Assembly (NCBI RefSeq): GCF_014640075.1
Contig: NZ_BMGG01000002.1
Coordinates: forward strand, 682,001-746,000
Direction of reading: 5' to 3'
DNA: 64,000 nt
Source: Chelatococcus reniformis
GTDB lineage: Bacteria; Pseudomonadota; Alphaproteobacteria; Rhizobiales; Beijerinckiaceae
The position numbers and the translations under genes are program-made. Position 1 is the first letter of the stretch, and each line of letters begins with the position of its first letter. The notes beneath the pieces were generated by a model. It had not been told where the DNA came from. It searched no databases and saw only the letters and a program-made list of their open reading frames with translations. Shown here piece after piece: positions 46,292-55,746 of this stretch.

Positions 46292-46996
46292 TCACGCCTC
46301 CAGCAGCCGCAGGCCGCGCAGGCTTGCATGGCCGTCGCGGCCGACGACGATGTGGTCGTGCAGCGCGATCCCCAGGGACTTGGCGATCGTCGCGATCTCC
46401 TTGGTCATGCGCACGTCCACCGACGATGGCGTCGGATCGCCGGAGGGATGGTTGTGCACCAGGATGATGGCGCTCGCCGACAGCTCGAGTGCGCGCTTGA
46501 CGACCTCGCGTGGATAGACCGGCGTGTGATCGACGGTGCCGCGCTGCTGCTCCTCGTCGGCGATCAGGGCATTGCGCTTGTCGAGGAACAGCACACGAAA
46601 ATGCTCGCGCTCGGCGAAGGCCATGGCGCTGCGGCAATATTCGATCACCTGGCCCCACGATGAGAGCACCGGGCGCTTGGCGATCGAGCCGCGTGTCAGC
46701 CGCCGGGCCGCGGCCTCGACGACCTTGAGATCGATCGTGATCGTCTCGCCGACGCCGTCGACCTCGCGCAGCCGCGCGACCGGGGCCGCGAGCACCTCGG
46801 CAAAGGAGCCGAAGCGCTTGATCAGGGCCTTCGCCAACGGCTTCACGTCACGCCGCGGCACGGAGCGGAACAGCAGCAGCTCGAGCAGCTCGTAGTCCGG
46901 CAGCGCCTCGCCGCCGGCGTCACGAAAGCGGGCGCGCAACCGATCCCGATGGCCGACGTGGTGCGGCGGTTCGGGATCTGGCCGCGTCTCGGTCAT
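46292..46996 (-). CDS. radC: RadC family JAMM metalloprotease-like protein
   Basis: 234 aa from ATG ([20 protein letters not shown]). An N-terminal HhH ([16 protein letters not shown]) precedes the JAMM domain with the zinc motif [34 protein letters not shown] is the conserved strand. RadC was named for a repair mutation later assigned elsewhere, and its true role is unclear. The start ATG overlaps the stop of map (ATGA), so they are coupled. Confidence 0.94.
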   Translation of the reverse strand: MTETRPDPEPPHHVGHRDRLRARFRDAGGEALPDYELLELLLFRSVPRRDVKPLAKALIKRFGSFAEVLAAPVARLREVDGVGETITIDLKVVEAAARRLTRGSIAKRPVLSSWGQVIEYCRSAMAFAEREHFRVLFLDKRNALIADEEQQRGTVDHTPVYPREVVKRALELSASAIILVHNHPSGDPTPSSVDVRMTKEIATIAKSLGIALHDHIVVGRDGHASLRGLRLLEA

Positions 46997-47823
46997 GCGC
47001 CGGAGGTGTGCGGCGGCTTGTCGAGCCCGTTCGGTGACTGGGTGAAGATCTCGACGCCGGTCTCGGTCACGCCGACCGTGTGCTCGAACTGCGCCGACAG
47101 CGAGCGGTCCCGCGTCACGGCAGTCCACCCGTCGGAGAGCACCTTCACCGGCGGCCGGCCGAGGTTGATCATCGGCTCGACCGTGAAGAACATGCCGGGC
47201 TTCAGCGCCGGGCCCTCGCCGCGGCGGCCGAAATGCAGGATGGCGGGCGCATCATGGAAGACGCGGCCGAGGCCGTGGCCGCAAAAGTCCCGGACCACGG
47301 CGCATCGCTCGCCCTCGGCGAATTCCTGGATGGCGGCGCCGATGTCGCCCGTGGTCGCGCCCGGCTTGATGACGGCGAGGCCGCGCAGCAGGCACTCATA
47401 GGTAACGTCGATCAGCCGGGCCGCGCGGCGTGGGATCTCGCCCACCCCATACATGCGGCTGGCGTCCCCGTGCCACTCGTCGACGATGAAGGTGACGTCG
47501 ACGTTGACGATGTCACCTTCCCTGAGCGGCTTGTCGTTCGGCATGCCGTGGCAGACGACGTGATTGACCGACGTGCAGGACGAGAAGCCGTAGCCGCGGT
47601 AGTTGAGCTGCGCCGGATAGGCGCCGCGCGCCAGCCCGAAAGCGAGCACCCACTGGTCGATCTGCTCGGTGGTGGTACCCGGCTCGATGCGGCCCACCAG
47701 CATGTCGAGACACTCGGCCGCAACCCGACCGGCGCGCCGCATGCCTTCGAAATGCTGCGGCTCGTGCAGCTTGATGTGTTCGGTGCGCCGTCTCTCGGTA
47801 GCCGCCGTCCCGCCGTTCGTCAT
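46993..47823 (-). CDS. map: Type I methionine aminopeptidase
   Basis: 276 aa from ATG ([16 protein letters not shown]). Removes the initiator Met from nascent proteins. The metal ligands are in [18 protein letters not shown] (two Asp), [10 protein letters not shown] (His), FFTVEPMI (Glu) and [11 protein letters not shown] (Glu). The approximately 20-residue N-terminal extension before the core is common in alphaproteobacteria. It is divergent from the FkbM gene (180 nt between) and overlaps radC (ATGA). Confidence 0.97.
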   Translation of the reverse strand: MTNGGTAATERRRTEHIKLHEPQHFEGMRRAGRVAAECLDMLVGRIEPGTTTEQIDQWVLAFGLARGAYPAQLNYRGYGFSSCTSVNHVVCHGMPNDKPLREGDIVNVDVTFIVDEWHGDASRMYGVGEIPRRAARLIDVTYECLLRGLAVIKPGATTGDIGAAIQEFAEGERCAVVRDFCGHGLGRVFHDAPAILHFGRRGEGPALKPGMFFTVEPMINLGRPPVKVLSDGWTAVTRDRSLSAQFEHTVGVTETGVEIFTQSPNGLDKPPHTSGA

Positions 47824-48002
47824 GCCGTTACCCTGTTTTCCGCGCTGCCCTCGATCGCTCGCGGCCGGGGACGACGCACGTAGGCGGCGAACCGATCCGA
47901 TGCAATCGGCCTGTCGGTTCATCCTGCCAGAAAACGGCGCCGCCTTCCAATGGCGGCGGCCGCTGCGGACCGCGCGACTTTGCGTCCCGCGGCGCTCGGT
48001 GT

Positions 48003-48896
48003 ATGGACGCGGCCTCCGCACACATTGCTTGGATCATGGCCCAGACGTCCGCCCCGGATCGAGATACCTTCGGCGCCTTCGCGCCCACGCCGCTGATACG
48101 CGCGGCCATCGCCGTCACCCGCACCCTGCCCGAGACCTGGCTCGGCCGCCGGGTGGCGCTGGCACTGCGGCAGCTCGCCATCCGCCGCCTCGACGGCGCG
48201 CCCGTCGACATCGAGGTGCTCGGCGCGCGCATGCGGCTGTTCCCCTACAAGAACATCTGCGAAAAGAAGGTGCTGTTCACGCCGCAGTTCTTCGACGCCG
48301 AGGAACTGGAGATTCTGGCCAGACGTGTCGAGGCCGCCCGCGACCGTGACGAGGGCTTCAACTTCCTCGATGTGGGCGCCAATGTCGGCGCCTATTCGGT
48401 GTTCGTGGCGGCCAAGGCCGGGCCGCGGGCCCGCATCCTGTCGATCGAGCCGCAGCCGGATGTCTTCGAGCGGCTGGTGTTCAACGTCCGCCAGAACCAG
48501 TGGCCGACCGTGAAGGCGATCGCCTGCGCTGTCGCCGACAAGTCGGGTGAGCTCACCCTGTTCCTCGATCCGGACAACAGCGGCGAGTCGAGCCTCAAGA
48601 TTCTCGGCTCGAGCGACGCCACGCCGATCCGGGTGCCGGCGAAGACGCTGCATCAGCTGGCCTATGAAGAGCGCTTCGAGCATATCGACGCGGCCAAGCT
48701 CGACGTGGAGGGTGCGGAGGATCTGATCCTGGAGCCGTTCTTCCGCACCGCGCCGCGATCGCTCTACCCCAAGCTCATCATCCTGGAGGACGGCTCGGGC
48801 CGCTGGCAGATTGACCTGCCCAAGCTGATCGAGGACACCGGCTACAAGCTGCTGGTGCGCACGCGACTCAACTTCGTCTTCGAGCTCACATCCTGA
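48003..48896 (+). CDS. FkbM family SAM-dependent methyltransferase
   Basis: 297 aa (297 from ATG at 48003; MAQTSAP at 48036 is an alternative). [21 protein letters not shown] and [17 protein letters not shown] form motif I and the SAM acidic pocket. [13 protein letters not shown] and [10 protein letters not shown] are FkbM landmarks. Family members methylate small molecules or sugars. The target is unknown. Its last 11 bp overlap the end of the mccB gene on the other strand. Confidence 0.87.
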   Translation: MDAASAHIAWIMAQTSAPDRDTFGAFAPTPLIRAAIAVTRTLPETWLGRRVALALRQLAIRRLDGAPVDIEVLGARMRLFPYKNICEKKVLFTPQFFDAEELEILARRVEAARDRDEGFNFLDVGANVGAYSVFVAAKAGPRARILSIEPQPDVFERLVFNVRQNQWPTVKAIACAVADKSGELTLFLDPDNSGESSLKILGSSDATPIRVPAKTLHQLAYEERFEHIDAAKLDVEGAEDLILEPFFRTAPRSLYPKLIILEDGSGRWQIDLPKLIEDTGYKLLVRTRLNFVFELTS

Positions 48897-50493
48897 AGAC
48901 GCCGAAGGCGGTCTTCTCGACCGGCGCGTTGAGGCAGGCGGAGAAGGCGAGCCCCAGCACGTCGCGGGTCTCCGACGGCATGATGATGCCGTCGTCCCAA
49001 AGCCTGGCGCTGGCGAAGTAGGGATTGCCCTCCACCTCGTACTGCGCGCGGATGGGCGCCTTGAAGGCCGCCTCCTCCTCCGTCGGCCACGAGCGCCCCT
49101 CCGCCTCGATGTTGTCGCGGCGCACGGTCGCCAGGACGCTGGCTGCCTGCTCGCCGCCCATCACCGAGATGCGGCTGGACGGCCAGGTGAACAGGAAGCG
49201 CGGCGAGTAGGCGCGTCCGCACATGCCGTAGTTGCCGGCGCCGAACGAGCCGCCGACCAGAACGGTGATCTTGGGCACGCGCGCGGAGGCGACGGCGGTC
49301 ACCAGCTTGGCGCCGTCCTTGGCGATGCCGCCCGCCTCGTACTGGCGGCCGACCATGAAGCCCGAGATGTTCTGAAGGAACAGCAGCGGAATGCGGCGTT
49401 GGCAGCAGAGCTCGATGAAGTGGGCGCCCTTGAGCGCGCTCTCCGAGAACAGGATGCCGTTGTTGCCCAGGATGCCGACCGGGATGCCGTGGATGCGGGC
49501 GAAGCCGGTGACCAGGGTGGTGCCGTAGAGGCGCTTGAACTCGTCGAACTCCGAGCCGTCGACCAGGCGCGCGATCACCTCGCGGATGTCGTACTGCTTC
49601 TTGAGGTCGGTGGGCACGAGGCCGTCGAGCTCGGAGGGATCGAGGAGCGGCGGCGCCGACGCGGCGAGGTCGATGTCGGCCGTTTTGACATTGTTCAGCG
49701 TGCCGACGATGCGCCGGGCGATGGCCAGCGCGTGCACGTCGTCGGTCGCGTAATGGTCGGCGACGCCCGACAGGCGGGCATGCACGTCGGCGCCGCCCAG
49801 ATCCTCGGCCGAGACGACCTCGCCGGTCGCCGCCTTCACCAGAGGCGGCCCGCCCAGAAAGATCGTGCCCTGGCGACGCACGATGACAGTCTCGTCGGAC
49901 ATGGCGGGCACATACGCACCGCCCGCCGTGCAGGAGCCCATCACCACCGCGATCTGCGGGATGTCGCGCGCCGACAGGTTGGCCTGGTTGTAGAAGATGC
50001 GGCCGAAGTGCTCGCGGTCCGGGAAGACCTCCGTCTGGTGCGGCAGGTTGGCGCCACCCGAATCGACCAGATAGATGCAGGGCAGGCGGTTCTCGGCGGC
50101 GATCTCCTGGGCGCGCAGGTGCTTCTTCACCGTCATCGGGTAATAGGTGCCGCCCTTGATGGTCGAATCATTGCAGACGATCATCACATCGCGGCCGGCG
50201 ACCCGGCCGATGCCGGTGATCAGGCCCGCGCCGTGGATGTCTTCGCCATACATGCCGAGGGCCGCGAGCGCGCCCACCTCCAGGAACGGCGCGCCGGGAT
50301 CGAGCAGGCGCGTAACCCGGTCGCGCGGCAGCAGCTTGCCGCGGCCGACATGGCGCTGGCGGGCCTTGGCCGGGCCGCCCGCGAAGACCGCCTTGCGGCG
50401 CGTGGCAAGCTCCGCGCCCAGCTCGCTCCAGGCTTGCGCATTGGCGCGGAACTCATCCGAACGTGGATCGACGGCGGTCTCGATGATCGGCAA
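48886..50493 (-). CDS. mccB: Methylcrotonyl-CoA carboxylase carboxyltransferase (beta) subunit
   Basis: 535 aa from TTG, with a GGGGAGGGG ribosome site, which matches the family length exactly. N-terminal [20 protein letters not shown], then [54 protein letters not shown], and the C-terminal [16 protein letters not shown] typical of MccB. It transfers carboxyl from biotin to 3-methylcrotonyl-CoA in leucine degradation. The alpha subunit is 8 kb away rather than adjacent. Confidence 0.92.
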   Translation of the reverse strand: MPIIETAVDPRSDEFRANAQAWSELGAELATRRKAVFAGGPAKARQRHVGRGKLLPRDRVTRLLDPGAPFLEVGALAALGMYGEDIHGAGLITGIGRVAGRDVMIVCNDSTIKGGTYYPMTVKKHLRAQEIAAENRLPCIYLVDSGGANLPHQTEVFPDREHFGRIFYNQANLSARDIPQIAVVMGSCTAGGAYVPAMSDETVIVRRQGTIFLGGPPLVKAATGEVVSAEDLGGADVHARLSGVADHYATDDVHALAIARRIVGTLNNVKTADIDLAASAPPLLDPSELDGLVPTDLKKQYDIREVIARLVDGSEFDEFKRLYGTTLVTGFARIHGIPVGILGNNGILFSESALKGAHFIELCCQRRIPLLFLQNISGFMVGRQYEAGGIAKDGAKLVTAVASARVPKITVLVGGSFGAGNYGMCGRAYSPRFLFTWPSSRISVMGGEQAASVLATVRRDNIEAEGRSWPTEEEAAFKAPIRAQYEVEGNPYFASARLWDDGIIMPSETRDVLGLAFSACLNAPVEKTAFGVFRM

Positions 50494-50647
50494 GCTGGCC
50501 CCTCCCCCCACGGCGCGGCGCGCCGGTCGACGCGCCGGACTATACAAGCCGACGTGCGCTGGTCGAGGGGGAAGCACGCTTGCCGCTGGCGCGGCTCGCG
50601 GATCGCGGGGGCGAATGCGCGGGCATCGTGCTCCCCCGCGGCAGTGC

Positions 50648-51835
50648 CTATGCCGCGTGCTTGACGTCACCCAGTCCTGCGTAGATCCCACTCTCGAAGG
50701 CGGTGAAGGCCTCCAGGCATGCCGGATCGGCGAAGGGCAGCACCTGCATGAAGATGACGCCGGTCACGTCACGGGCCGGATCGATCCAGTAGTAGGTGTT
50801 TGCCAGGCCTGCCCAGGCGAGACTGCCGGCGCTGCGCCCCTCCGGTGTTTCGGCCGTGTTGATCATGAAGCTCAGGCCCCACTTCTTCACGATGCCGGGG
50901 AAGAGGTCGACGTCGTTGCTGGCGAACGCCACGGCGGCCGTCATTTTGGTCACGGCGAGATCGCCGATGTGGTTCTGCGCCATGCTCGCCACGGTCTCCG
51001 GCTTCAGCACCTGCTGGCCATCGTGCCGTCCTTTGTTCAGGATCATCCTGGTGAAGGTGAGGTAGTCCCGGGCGGTGCCGTAAAGGCCACCGCCGCCCAT
51101 GTGGAATTCTGGGTCCTGTTCGATCTCGAACGGAATGGGCGCCAGCGACCCGTCCGCGCCGCGCGTGTGCACGGCAACCAGGCGGGTCCGCTGCGCCTCG
51201 CTCAGCTTGAAGCTCGTATCGGACATGCCCAGCGGGGCGAGCAGGTGGTCGCGCAGGTAGGCGTCGAGCCGCTCACCGCTCGCCGCCTCCACCGCCTTGC
51301 CGACGAAGTCGATGCTGGTGCCGTATTCCCAGCGGCTGCCCGGATCGGACATGATCGGCGTCCTGAGCGCCGCATGCCGGCACGAGGTGATCCCCGGCGT
51401 GCCGGTTTTCGCCAGGTATTGGACCATGGCGTCGTTCCACATGTCGTAGCAGAAGCCGGCGGTATGGGTCAGCAGCTGGCGCAGGGTGATGTCCCCCTTG
51501 GCGGGCCGCAGGATCGGCTCGCCGGCGCTATCGAAGCCCTCGAGCACCTGGGGGGCCGCGAGGTCGGGCAGCAGCGTCCCGATCGGCCCGTCGAGCGACA
51601 GCTTGCCCTGCTCGACCAGTTGCATGGCCGCCGCAGCGGTGATCGCCTTGGTCATCGAGGCGATCCAGAACACGCTGTCGGGCGTCATCGGCGCCTCCTG
51701 GGACAGGTCGCGCCGGCCGAAGGCACCCTCGTAGATCACCTCGCTCCCGCTCGCCGCCATGGCTACGACACCAGGAATCTCCCTGGCCTCAGCCCTCTGA
51801 CGCAACGCGCTATCGATTTGAGACTGGCTCAGCAT
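50648..51835 (-). CDS. Serine hydrolase, beta-lactamase family (class C/EstB-like)
   Basis: 395 aa, no clear signal peptide. S60-M-T-K63 is the SxxK nucleophile, [12 protein letters not shown] holds the conserved Tyr (Y171), and [17 protein letters not shown] the third motif. [20 protein letters not shown] is typical of EstB-type esterases. These enzymes hydrolyse small esters; beta-lactamase activity is unlikely. It is on the same strand as mccB, upstream of it. Confidence 0.88.
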   Translation of the reverse strand: MLSQSQIDSALRQRAEAREIPGVVAMAASGSEVIYEGAFGRRDLSQEAPMTPDSVFWIASMTKAITAAAAMQLVEQGKLSLDGPIGTLLPDLAAPQVLEGFDSAGEPILRPAKGDITLRQLLTHTAGFCYDMWNDAMVQYLAKTGTPGITSCRHAALRTPIMSDPGSRWEYGTSIDFVGKAVEAASGERLDAYLRDHLLAPLGMSDTSFKLSEAQRTRLVAVHTRGADGSLAPIPFEIEQDPEFHMGGGGLYGTARDYLTFTRMILNKGRHDGQQVLKPETVASMAQNHIGDLAVTKMTAAVAFASNDVDLFPGIVKKWGLSFMINTAETPEGRSAGSLAWAGLANTYYWIDPARDVTGVIFMQVLPFADPACLEAFTAFESGIYAGLGDVKHAA

Positions 51836-51987
51836 GGTCGTCCTCCCGCTTGTTGTCGTGCCCGCGTCTTGAGCGCCGGCACGCGCAGCCTGACTCGCTT
51901 CGGGAAGGCCCGCAACGCATGCGTCGTCGACAATGACGCCTCTCGCTCCACGACCGAACGGGCTTTCGGCCCCGGGGGCGAGACCCT

Positions 51988-52944
51988 CTAGGGATCCTCA
52001 CCCAGGCGCGGCAGGAGACGCATGTAGACGAGCTCGCTCAGCAGCTCCACCAGCGTCTGGGCGACGATGACGGCCGGCAGGAGCGGCCCGGCGCCGGGCA
52101 CCGCGAGGCCGAGCGGCAGCACGACGAGCGAGTTGCGGGTCGCGGCGCTGAAGGCAACGGCGCGCGAGCCCGCCGACGGCAACCGGAACAGCCTGCCGAC
52201 GGCAAAGCCGACGAACGGCGCGATGGCCGCGAAGGCTACGTAGACCGGCAGCGCCTGCATGGCGTGAGCGCGCGCGGCGTCGAGCTGGGGCATGACCGAG
52301 CCGACGACGACGAAGAGCACCAGCGCGGTGGCCGGCACAGGAAGCAGGCCGAGGTAGTCGCCCACGCGCGTCCCGGTCGCGCTGCGGCGCGCCCAGGCCT
52401 GAGTCAGACTCGCTAGCAGCAGGGGCACGGCGATCAGCCAGACGAACGCATGGATGAAGGGCGCGATACGGATCAGGGTCCGGCCGGTCTCGCCAAGGAA
52501 AAGCCCGAGATAGGCCGGCAGCAGCAGCATCTGCGCCCCGAGCAGCAGCGGCGTTGCCGCGAGCAGGGCGCGCGCGTCGGCCCGGCCGAGATGTGCGAAG
52601 GTCACGACATAATCGATGCAGGGCGCCAGCAGGACGATCAGCACGCCGAGGCGGAGCAGCGGATCGGGCGGCAAGAGCGGCATGAGCCCGCTCACCAGCG
52701 CGGGTATGGCAATGAAGTTGGCCACGAGGAGCGCTGCCATGAAGCGCACCTGCCGCAGCGCCTTGCGCAGGTCCATGAGCGGCACCTGGAGAAACGTCGC
52801 AAACAGCATCACCGCCAGCGCCGGGCTGATCATCGCCGCCAGGCCATCGAGGACGGGCACCGCCGCCGCGGTGGCCACGGCCGCGACGACCGCGCCGAGG
52901 TAGATCGAGACCTGATGGCGTTCGAGGACATGGCGCAGGCTCAT
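51988..52944 (-). CDS. Bile acid:sodium symporter (BASS)/arsenite-type transporter
   Basis: 318 aa with about ten hydrophobic segments. MISPALAVMLFATFLQVPL and VLIVLLAPCIDYVVTFAHLGRADA are typical of the BASS fold, which includes ACR3 arsenite exporters. AATRNSLVVLPLGLAVPG matches the C-terminal half-repeat. No ars regulator or reductase is near. The ATG is almost at the -35 of the divergent crcB promoter. Substrate unknown. Confidence 0.83.
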   Translation of the reverse strand: MSLRHVLERHQVSIYLGAVVAAVATAAAVPVLDGLAAMISPALAVMLFATFLQVPLMDLRKALRQVRFMAALLVANFIAIPALVSGLMPLLPPDPLLRLGVLIVLLAPCIDYVVTFAHLGRADARALLAATPLLLGAQMLLLPAYLGLFLGETGRTLIRIAPFIHAFVWLIAVPLLLASLTQAWARRSATGTRVGDYLGLLPVPATALVLFVVVGSVMPQLDAARAHAMQALPVYVAFAAIAPFVGFAVGRLFRLPSAGSRAVAFSAATRNSLVVLPLGLAVPGAGPLLPAVIVAQTLVELLSELVYMRLLPRLGEDP

Positions 52945-52973
52945 TGACTATGCTCCCGCAAGCCTCGTACCTT
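52944..52973 (+). promoter_or_regulatory. Probable promoter for the crcB riboswitch transcript
   Basis: TTGACT at 52944-52949 and TACCTT at 52968-52973 are separated by 18 nt, giving an expected start near 52980, exactly at the riboswitch 5' end. The -35 shares a base with the initiation codon of the divergent transporter. Confidence 0.5.
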
Positions 52974-52980
52974 CGGCCTG

Positions 52981-53035
52981 ACGATGGGGATGGGGTCCCC
53001 CGAAACCGCCGCACAGGCTGATGACTCCTACCAGG
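52981..53035 (+). promoter_or_regulatory. Fluoride riboswitch (crcB motif)
   Basis: Conserved aptamer elements in order: ACGATGGGG, TCCCCC, GAAACCGCC, GGCTGATGACTCCTACC. They match the fluoride aptamer (compare GGCGAUG ... GGCUGAUGGCCUCUAC). It lies on the crcB strand ahead of two crcB genes, which fits its known role of switching on fluoride export. Confidence 0.93.
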
Positions 53036-53054
53036 CGTATCGAGCGCGGTAGGA
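53026..53054 (+). promoter_or_regulatory. Alternative hairpin overlapping the riboswitch 3' strand
   Basis: TCCTACC (53026-53032) pairs perfectly with GGTAGGA (53048-53054), extended inside by GCG/CGC with a 2-nt bulge. The first arm is the 3' strand of the aptamer, so aptamer and hairpin exclude each other. This is the expected geometry for an expression platform; the following T content (ATTCCATTGTCT) is weak. Confidence 0.6.
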
Positions 53055-53192
53055 TTCCATTGTCTCCCAACTGCTCCACCTTTCGGATGTGCCCGGCGCC
53101 GTCGCCGCGATCCCTGCGCGAGGGTGACGCGCAGCCGCCGCGATGCAATCTCCGGCGCGGGCGCTTTGGTCGATATCCTTGTGGCCGACGTT

Positions 53193-53213
53193 CTGACGGA
53201 GCCGGCCCGTCAG
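53193..53213 (+). terminator. Second leader hairpin before crcB
   Basis: CTGACGG (53193-53199) and CCGTCAG (53207-53213) form a 7-bp stem with a 7-nt loop, 83 nt before the first crcB ATG. No U-tract; possible attenuator or structural element. Confidence 0.35.
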
Positions 53214-53295
53214 CTTCAACTCTTTGTCTCAATAGTGGAATCTCACCAAGCTTGGGGTCCAACCCTGGCCTCCGAGCGATCGCGAAGGTGGGCCC

Positions 53296-53688
53296 ATGAA
53301 TATCGAAGCCTGCATCCTCGTGCTGCTCGGCGGCTTTCTCGGCGGCGTGGGCCGATTCTTCGTGTCGCGCGTCGTCGGCCGCCGCGTCGGCGAGACGTTC
53401 CCGTGGGGCACGCTGGTGGTGAACGTTTCCGGGGCGCTCGCCATCGGCGCCTTCGCCGGAGCGGCGCGGATCGCCGGCGGACCGGTCGCCAGCGACATGC
53501 TGCGCAGCTTCATCGTCGTCGGCGTCTTCGGCGGCTATACGACGGTGTCGTCGTTCTGCCTCCAGACCTTGAACCTGGCGTTCGGGGGGGAGATGTCACG
53601 GGCCGCGTTCAACATCGTCGCATCGGCGGGACTATGCGTTCTTGCGGTCGGCGCCGGCTTCTGGTCGGTCGTCCGGCTCGCCGGGTGA
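53296..53688 (+). CDS. crcB: Fluoride exporter CrcB/Fluc, first copy
   Basis: 130 aa with four hydrophobic helices. PWGTLVVNVSGALAIG and GVFGGYTTVSSFCLQT are the Fluc signatures (Asn/Thr/Phe lining the pore). Fluc channels export fluoride as dual-topology dimers. The start ATG has AAGGTGGG upstream. It is under the fluoride riboswitch, 260 nt upstream, and has a second crcB 6 nt after it. Confidence 0.95.
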   Translation: MNIEACILVLLGGFLGGVGRFFVSRVVGRRVGETFPWGTLVVNVSGALAIGAFAGAARIAGGPVASDMLRSFIVVGVFGGYTTVSSFCLQTLNLAFGGEMSRAAFNIVASAGLCVLAVGAGFWSVVRLAG

Positions 53689-53694
53689 GCCGCG

Positions 53695-54111
53695 ATGCAG
53701 ACGGTCGACAAGCGGGATGCCGCCCTGCGGCTCTACCTGGCCGTCGGGTGCGGGGCGGCGATCGGCTCGCTACTCCGGTTTCTGGCGGGCGTGGTCATCG
53801 TCTCGACGCTGGGGCAGAGCGCGCTGCTGGCGACGGGGTTCGTCAACGTCGTCGGATCGTTCGTCATCATGCTCTTCGCAACGCTCACCGGACCGGATGG
53901 GCGGCTGTCCGTCGGTCCCGCCGGGCGGCAGTTCGTCATCGGCGGCCTCTGCGGCGGTTTCACCACCTTCTCGGCCATGAGCCTCGACGCATTCATCCTG
54001 CTCCTCGATGGCGACCTGCCGCTCGCCGCGATCTACCTCGCGACTGTCATCCTCGCTTCGCTGGCGGCTGCGTTGCTCGGTCACGGCCTGGCCGCGCGGC
54101 TCAACAACTAG
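53695..54111 (+). CDS. crcB: Fluoride exporter CrcB/Fluc, second copy
   Basis: 138 aa with four hydrophobic helices. Motifs are diverged but intact: [30 protein letters not shown]. Starts 6 nt after the first copy. Two adjacent crcB genes commonly encode heterodimeric Fluc, in which each has fixed, opposite topology. It ends 26 nt before the convergent lipB stop. Confidence 0.94.
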   Translation: MQTVDKRDAALRLYLAVGCGAAIGSLLRFLAGVVIVSTLGQSALLATGFVNVVGSFVIMLFATLTGPDGRLSVGPAGRQFVIGGLCGGFTTFSAMSLDAFILLLDGDLPLAAIYLATVILASLAAALLGHGLAARLNN

Positions 54112-54137
54112 CGGGAGCATCGTCCCTCAAGGGCGCT

Positions 54138-54896
54138 TCAGATGCGCACCGTCGGGCCGAAGACGGCCTCGAAGCTGTCGCGCAGCACCGAATCGACCTC
54201 AGGCATGGCCACCGGAATGCCGAGATCGACGAGGCTGGTCACTCCATATTCGCGGATGCCACAGGGAACGATGCCGGAGAAATGCGCCAGATCCGGCTCC
54301 ACGTTGAGGCTGATGCCGTGGAAGGTCACCCAGCGCCGCACGCGGATGCCCAGCGCCGCGATCTTGTCCTCGGCCATAGCACCGGTCGCCAGCGGCGGCT
54401 TGTCCGGGCGGCGGACCCACACGCCGATCCGGTCGGCGCGCCGCTCGCCGGACACGTTGAACGCTGCGAGCGTGCCGATCAGCCAGTCCTCCAGCGCGAC
54501 GACGAAGGCGCGCACGTCTTGCCGCCGCCGCTTCAGGTCGAGCATGACGTAGGCCACGCGCTGGCCCGGTCCGTGATAGGTGAACTGGCCGCCCCGGCCC
54601 GTGCGAAACACAGGCAAGCCCCCGGCGTCGACAAGGTCGCCATCCCTTGCAGAGGTGCCGGCGGTGTAGAGCGGCGGGTGCTCCAGCAGCCACACGCGCT
54701 CGCGAACATCGCCCTGGGCGAGTGCCGCGGCGTGGGCCTCCATAGCGGCCAAGGCGGTATCGTACGCGATGGGCTGATCGGCGACCGTCCATTCGACCGG
54801 CGGCGAGCCCGCGGCGGCCGGAAAGTGGTGCGCCGGCCAGCGGCCGCCCGGGGCGACAACGCGGCGGCCCGCCGCCATCTCTGCATCCATAGTCAT
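54138..54896 (-). CDS. lipB: Octanoyl-[acyl carrier protein]:protein octanoyltransferase
   Basis: 252 aa. Transfers octanoyl from ACP to lipoyl domains, the first step of lipoate synthesis. The [12 protein letters not shown] core motif is intact, followed by [17 protein letters not shown] (catalytic Lys) and GIVPCGI with the acyl-thioester Cys. An N-terminal extension of about 35 residues precedes the core. The partner lipA is not in the window. Converges on crcB. Confidence 0.96.
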   Translation of the reverse strand: MTMDAEMAAGRRVVAPGGRWPAHHFPAAAGSPPVEWTVADQPIAYDTALAAMEAHAAALAQGDVRERVWLLEHPPLYTAGTSARDGDLVDAGGLPVFRTGRGGQFTYHGPGQRVAYVMLDLKRRRQDVRAFVVALEDWLIGTLAAFNVSGERRADRIGVWVRRPDKPPLATGAMAEDKIAALGIRVRRWVTFHGISLNVEPDLAHFSGIVPCGIREYGVTSLVDLGIPVAMPEVDSVLRDSFEAVFGPTVRI

Positions 54897-55111
54897 GACC
54901 GTTCATGTCGTCCTGCGAGGCCTGCGACGCAAGCATCCGCCGCGAGAGGCGCGCCCGGTCCATCAGCAGCGGCGCACCGCCCTGTGGAACGACACGGCAG
55001 CGGCCTTGTGGAGCGGCGAACCATCTGCTACATCGCGCCGCTCCGATGGGCTCGTCCCTCGGACAATCCTTACCGACGAATACGGCAAGGCATCCCCTCG
55101 GGGGACCACGA

Positions 55112-55197
55112 GCGGTCGTGGCGGAATGGTAGACGCGCTAGCTTGAGGTGCTAGTTGGGTAACACCAGTGGAGGTTCGAATCCTCTCGACCGCACCA
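55112..55197 (+). tRNA. tRNA-Leu (anticodon GAG)
   Basis: 86 nt with the 3' CCA encoded. Acceptor GCGGTCG pairs with CGACCGC. The anticodon stem CTAGC/GCTAG holds loop TTGAGGT with anticodon GAG at 55145-55147. A long variable arm (TTGGGTAACACC) marks a class II tRNA, and the T loop is TTCGAAT. Reads CUC/CUU codons. Lies between lipB and the ABM gene. Confidence 0.98.
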
Positions 55198-55405
55198 CCC
55201 CCTCTGCGGGTGGTCAATGTCTCTGACGGGCGGAGCGTGCATGCGGCGCTGTCCTCGTCCGAGACAGGATGTTCATGTCGGCCCATCCCCCGACGCACCT
55301 CGCCGCCTGCGAGACGCGGACATCACCGCCCCAGCTTGACATCGAGAATTGGGGCCTAGGTGCTAGGGTGAGCTGCGGCCGTCGGCCGCGCGAGCGGAGC
55401 GCGCC

Positions 55406-55714
55406 ATGTCCAAGTTTGCCCTCTACGTGCCGCTGAAGGCCAAGCCCGGCAAGGAACAGGAGATTGCGGAGTTCCTCCGCTCCGCCTTGCCGCTCGTGGA
55501 CGCCGAGGGCGGCACCGTCTCCTGGTATGCGATCCAAGAGGGGCCCTCCTCGTTTGCGATCTTCGACACCTTCGATGACGAAGCCGGGCGCGAGGCCCAT
55601 TTGAACGGCAAGGTCGCCGCGGCCTTGATGGCCAAGGTCAAGGACGGCGACCTGTTTGCCGAGCCACCGCAGATCTACAAGCTCGACATCATCGCCAACA
55701 AGCTGCCGGCCTGA
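55406..55714 (+). CDS. Antibiotic biosynthesis monooxygenase (ABM) domain protein
   Basis: 102 aa, a ferredoxin-like dimeric fold: MSKFALYVPLKAKPGKEQEI, FLRSALPLVDAEGGTVSWYA, FAIFDTFDDEAGREAHLNGK. The ABM family includes cofactor-free monooxygenases and many uncharacterised stress proteins. Function not assigned. About 210 nt after the tRNA-Leu; the intervening DNA shows no gene. Confidence 0.88.
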   Translation: MSKFALYVPLKAKPGKEQEIAEFLRSALPLVDAEGGTVSWYAIQEGPSSFAIFDTFDDEAGREAHLNGKVAAALMAKVKDGDLFAEPPQIYKLDIIANKLPA

Positions 55715-55746
55715 GCTGCGCTCATGGCGTGCCCGCCGAGGTCTGC

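Noticed and set aside
53021-53299. A 92-codon gene starting within the riboswitch ATG
   Set aside because: Its start lies in the aptamer itself and its composition is Arg/Ser/Pro-rich without known features; kept only as a possible leader peptide from a later TTG.
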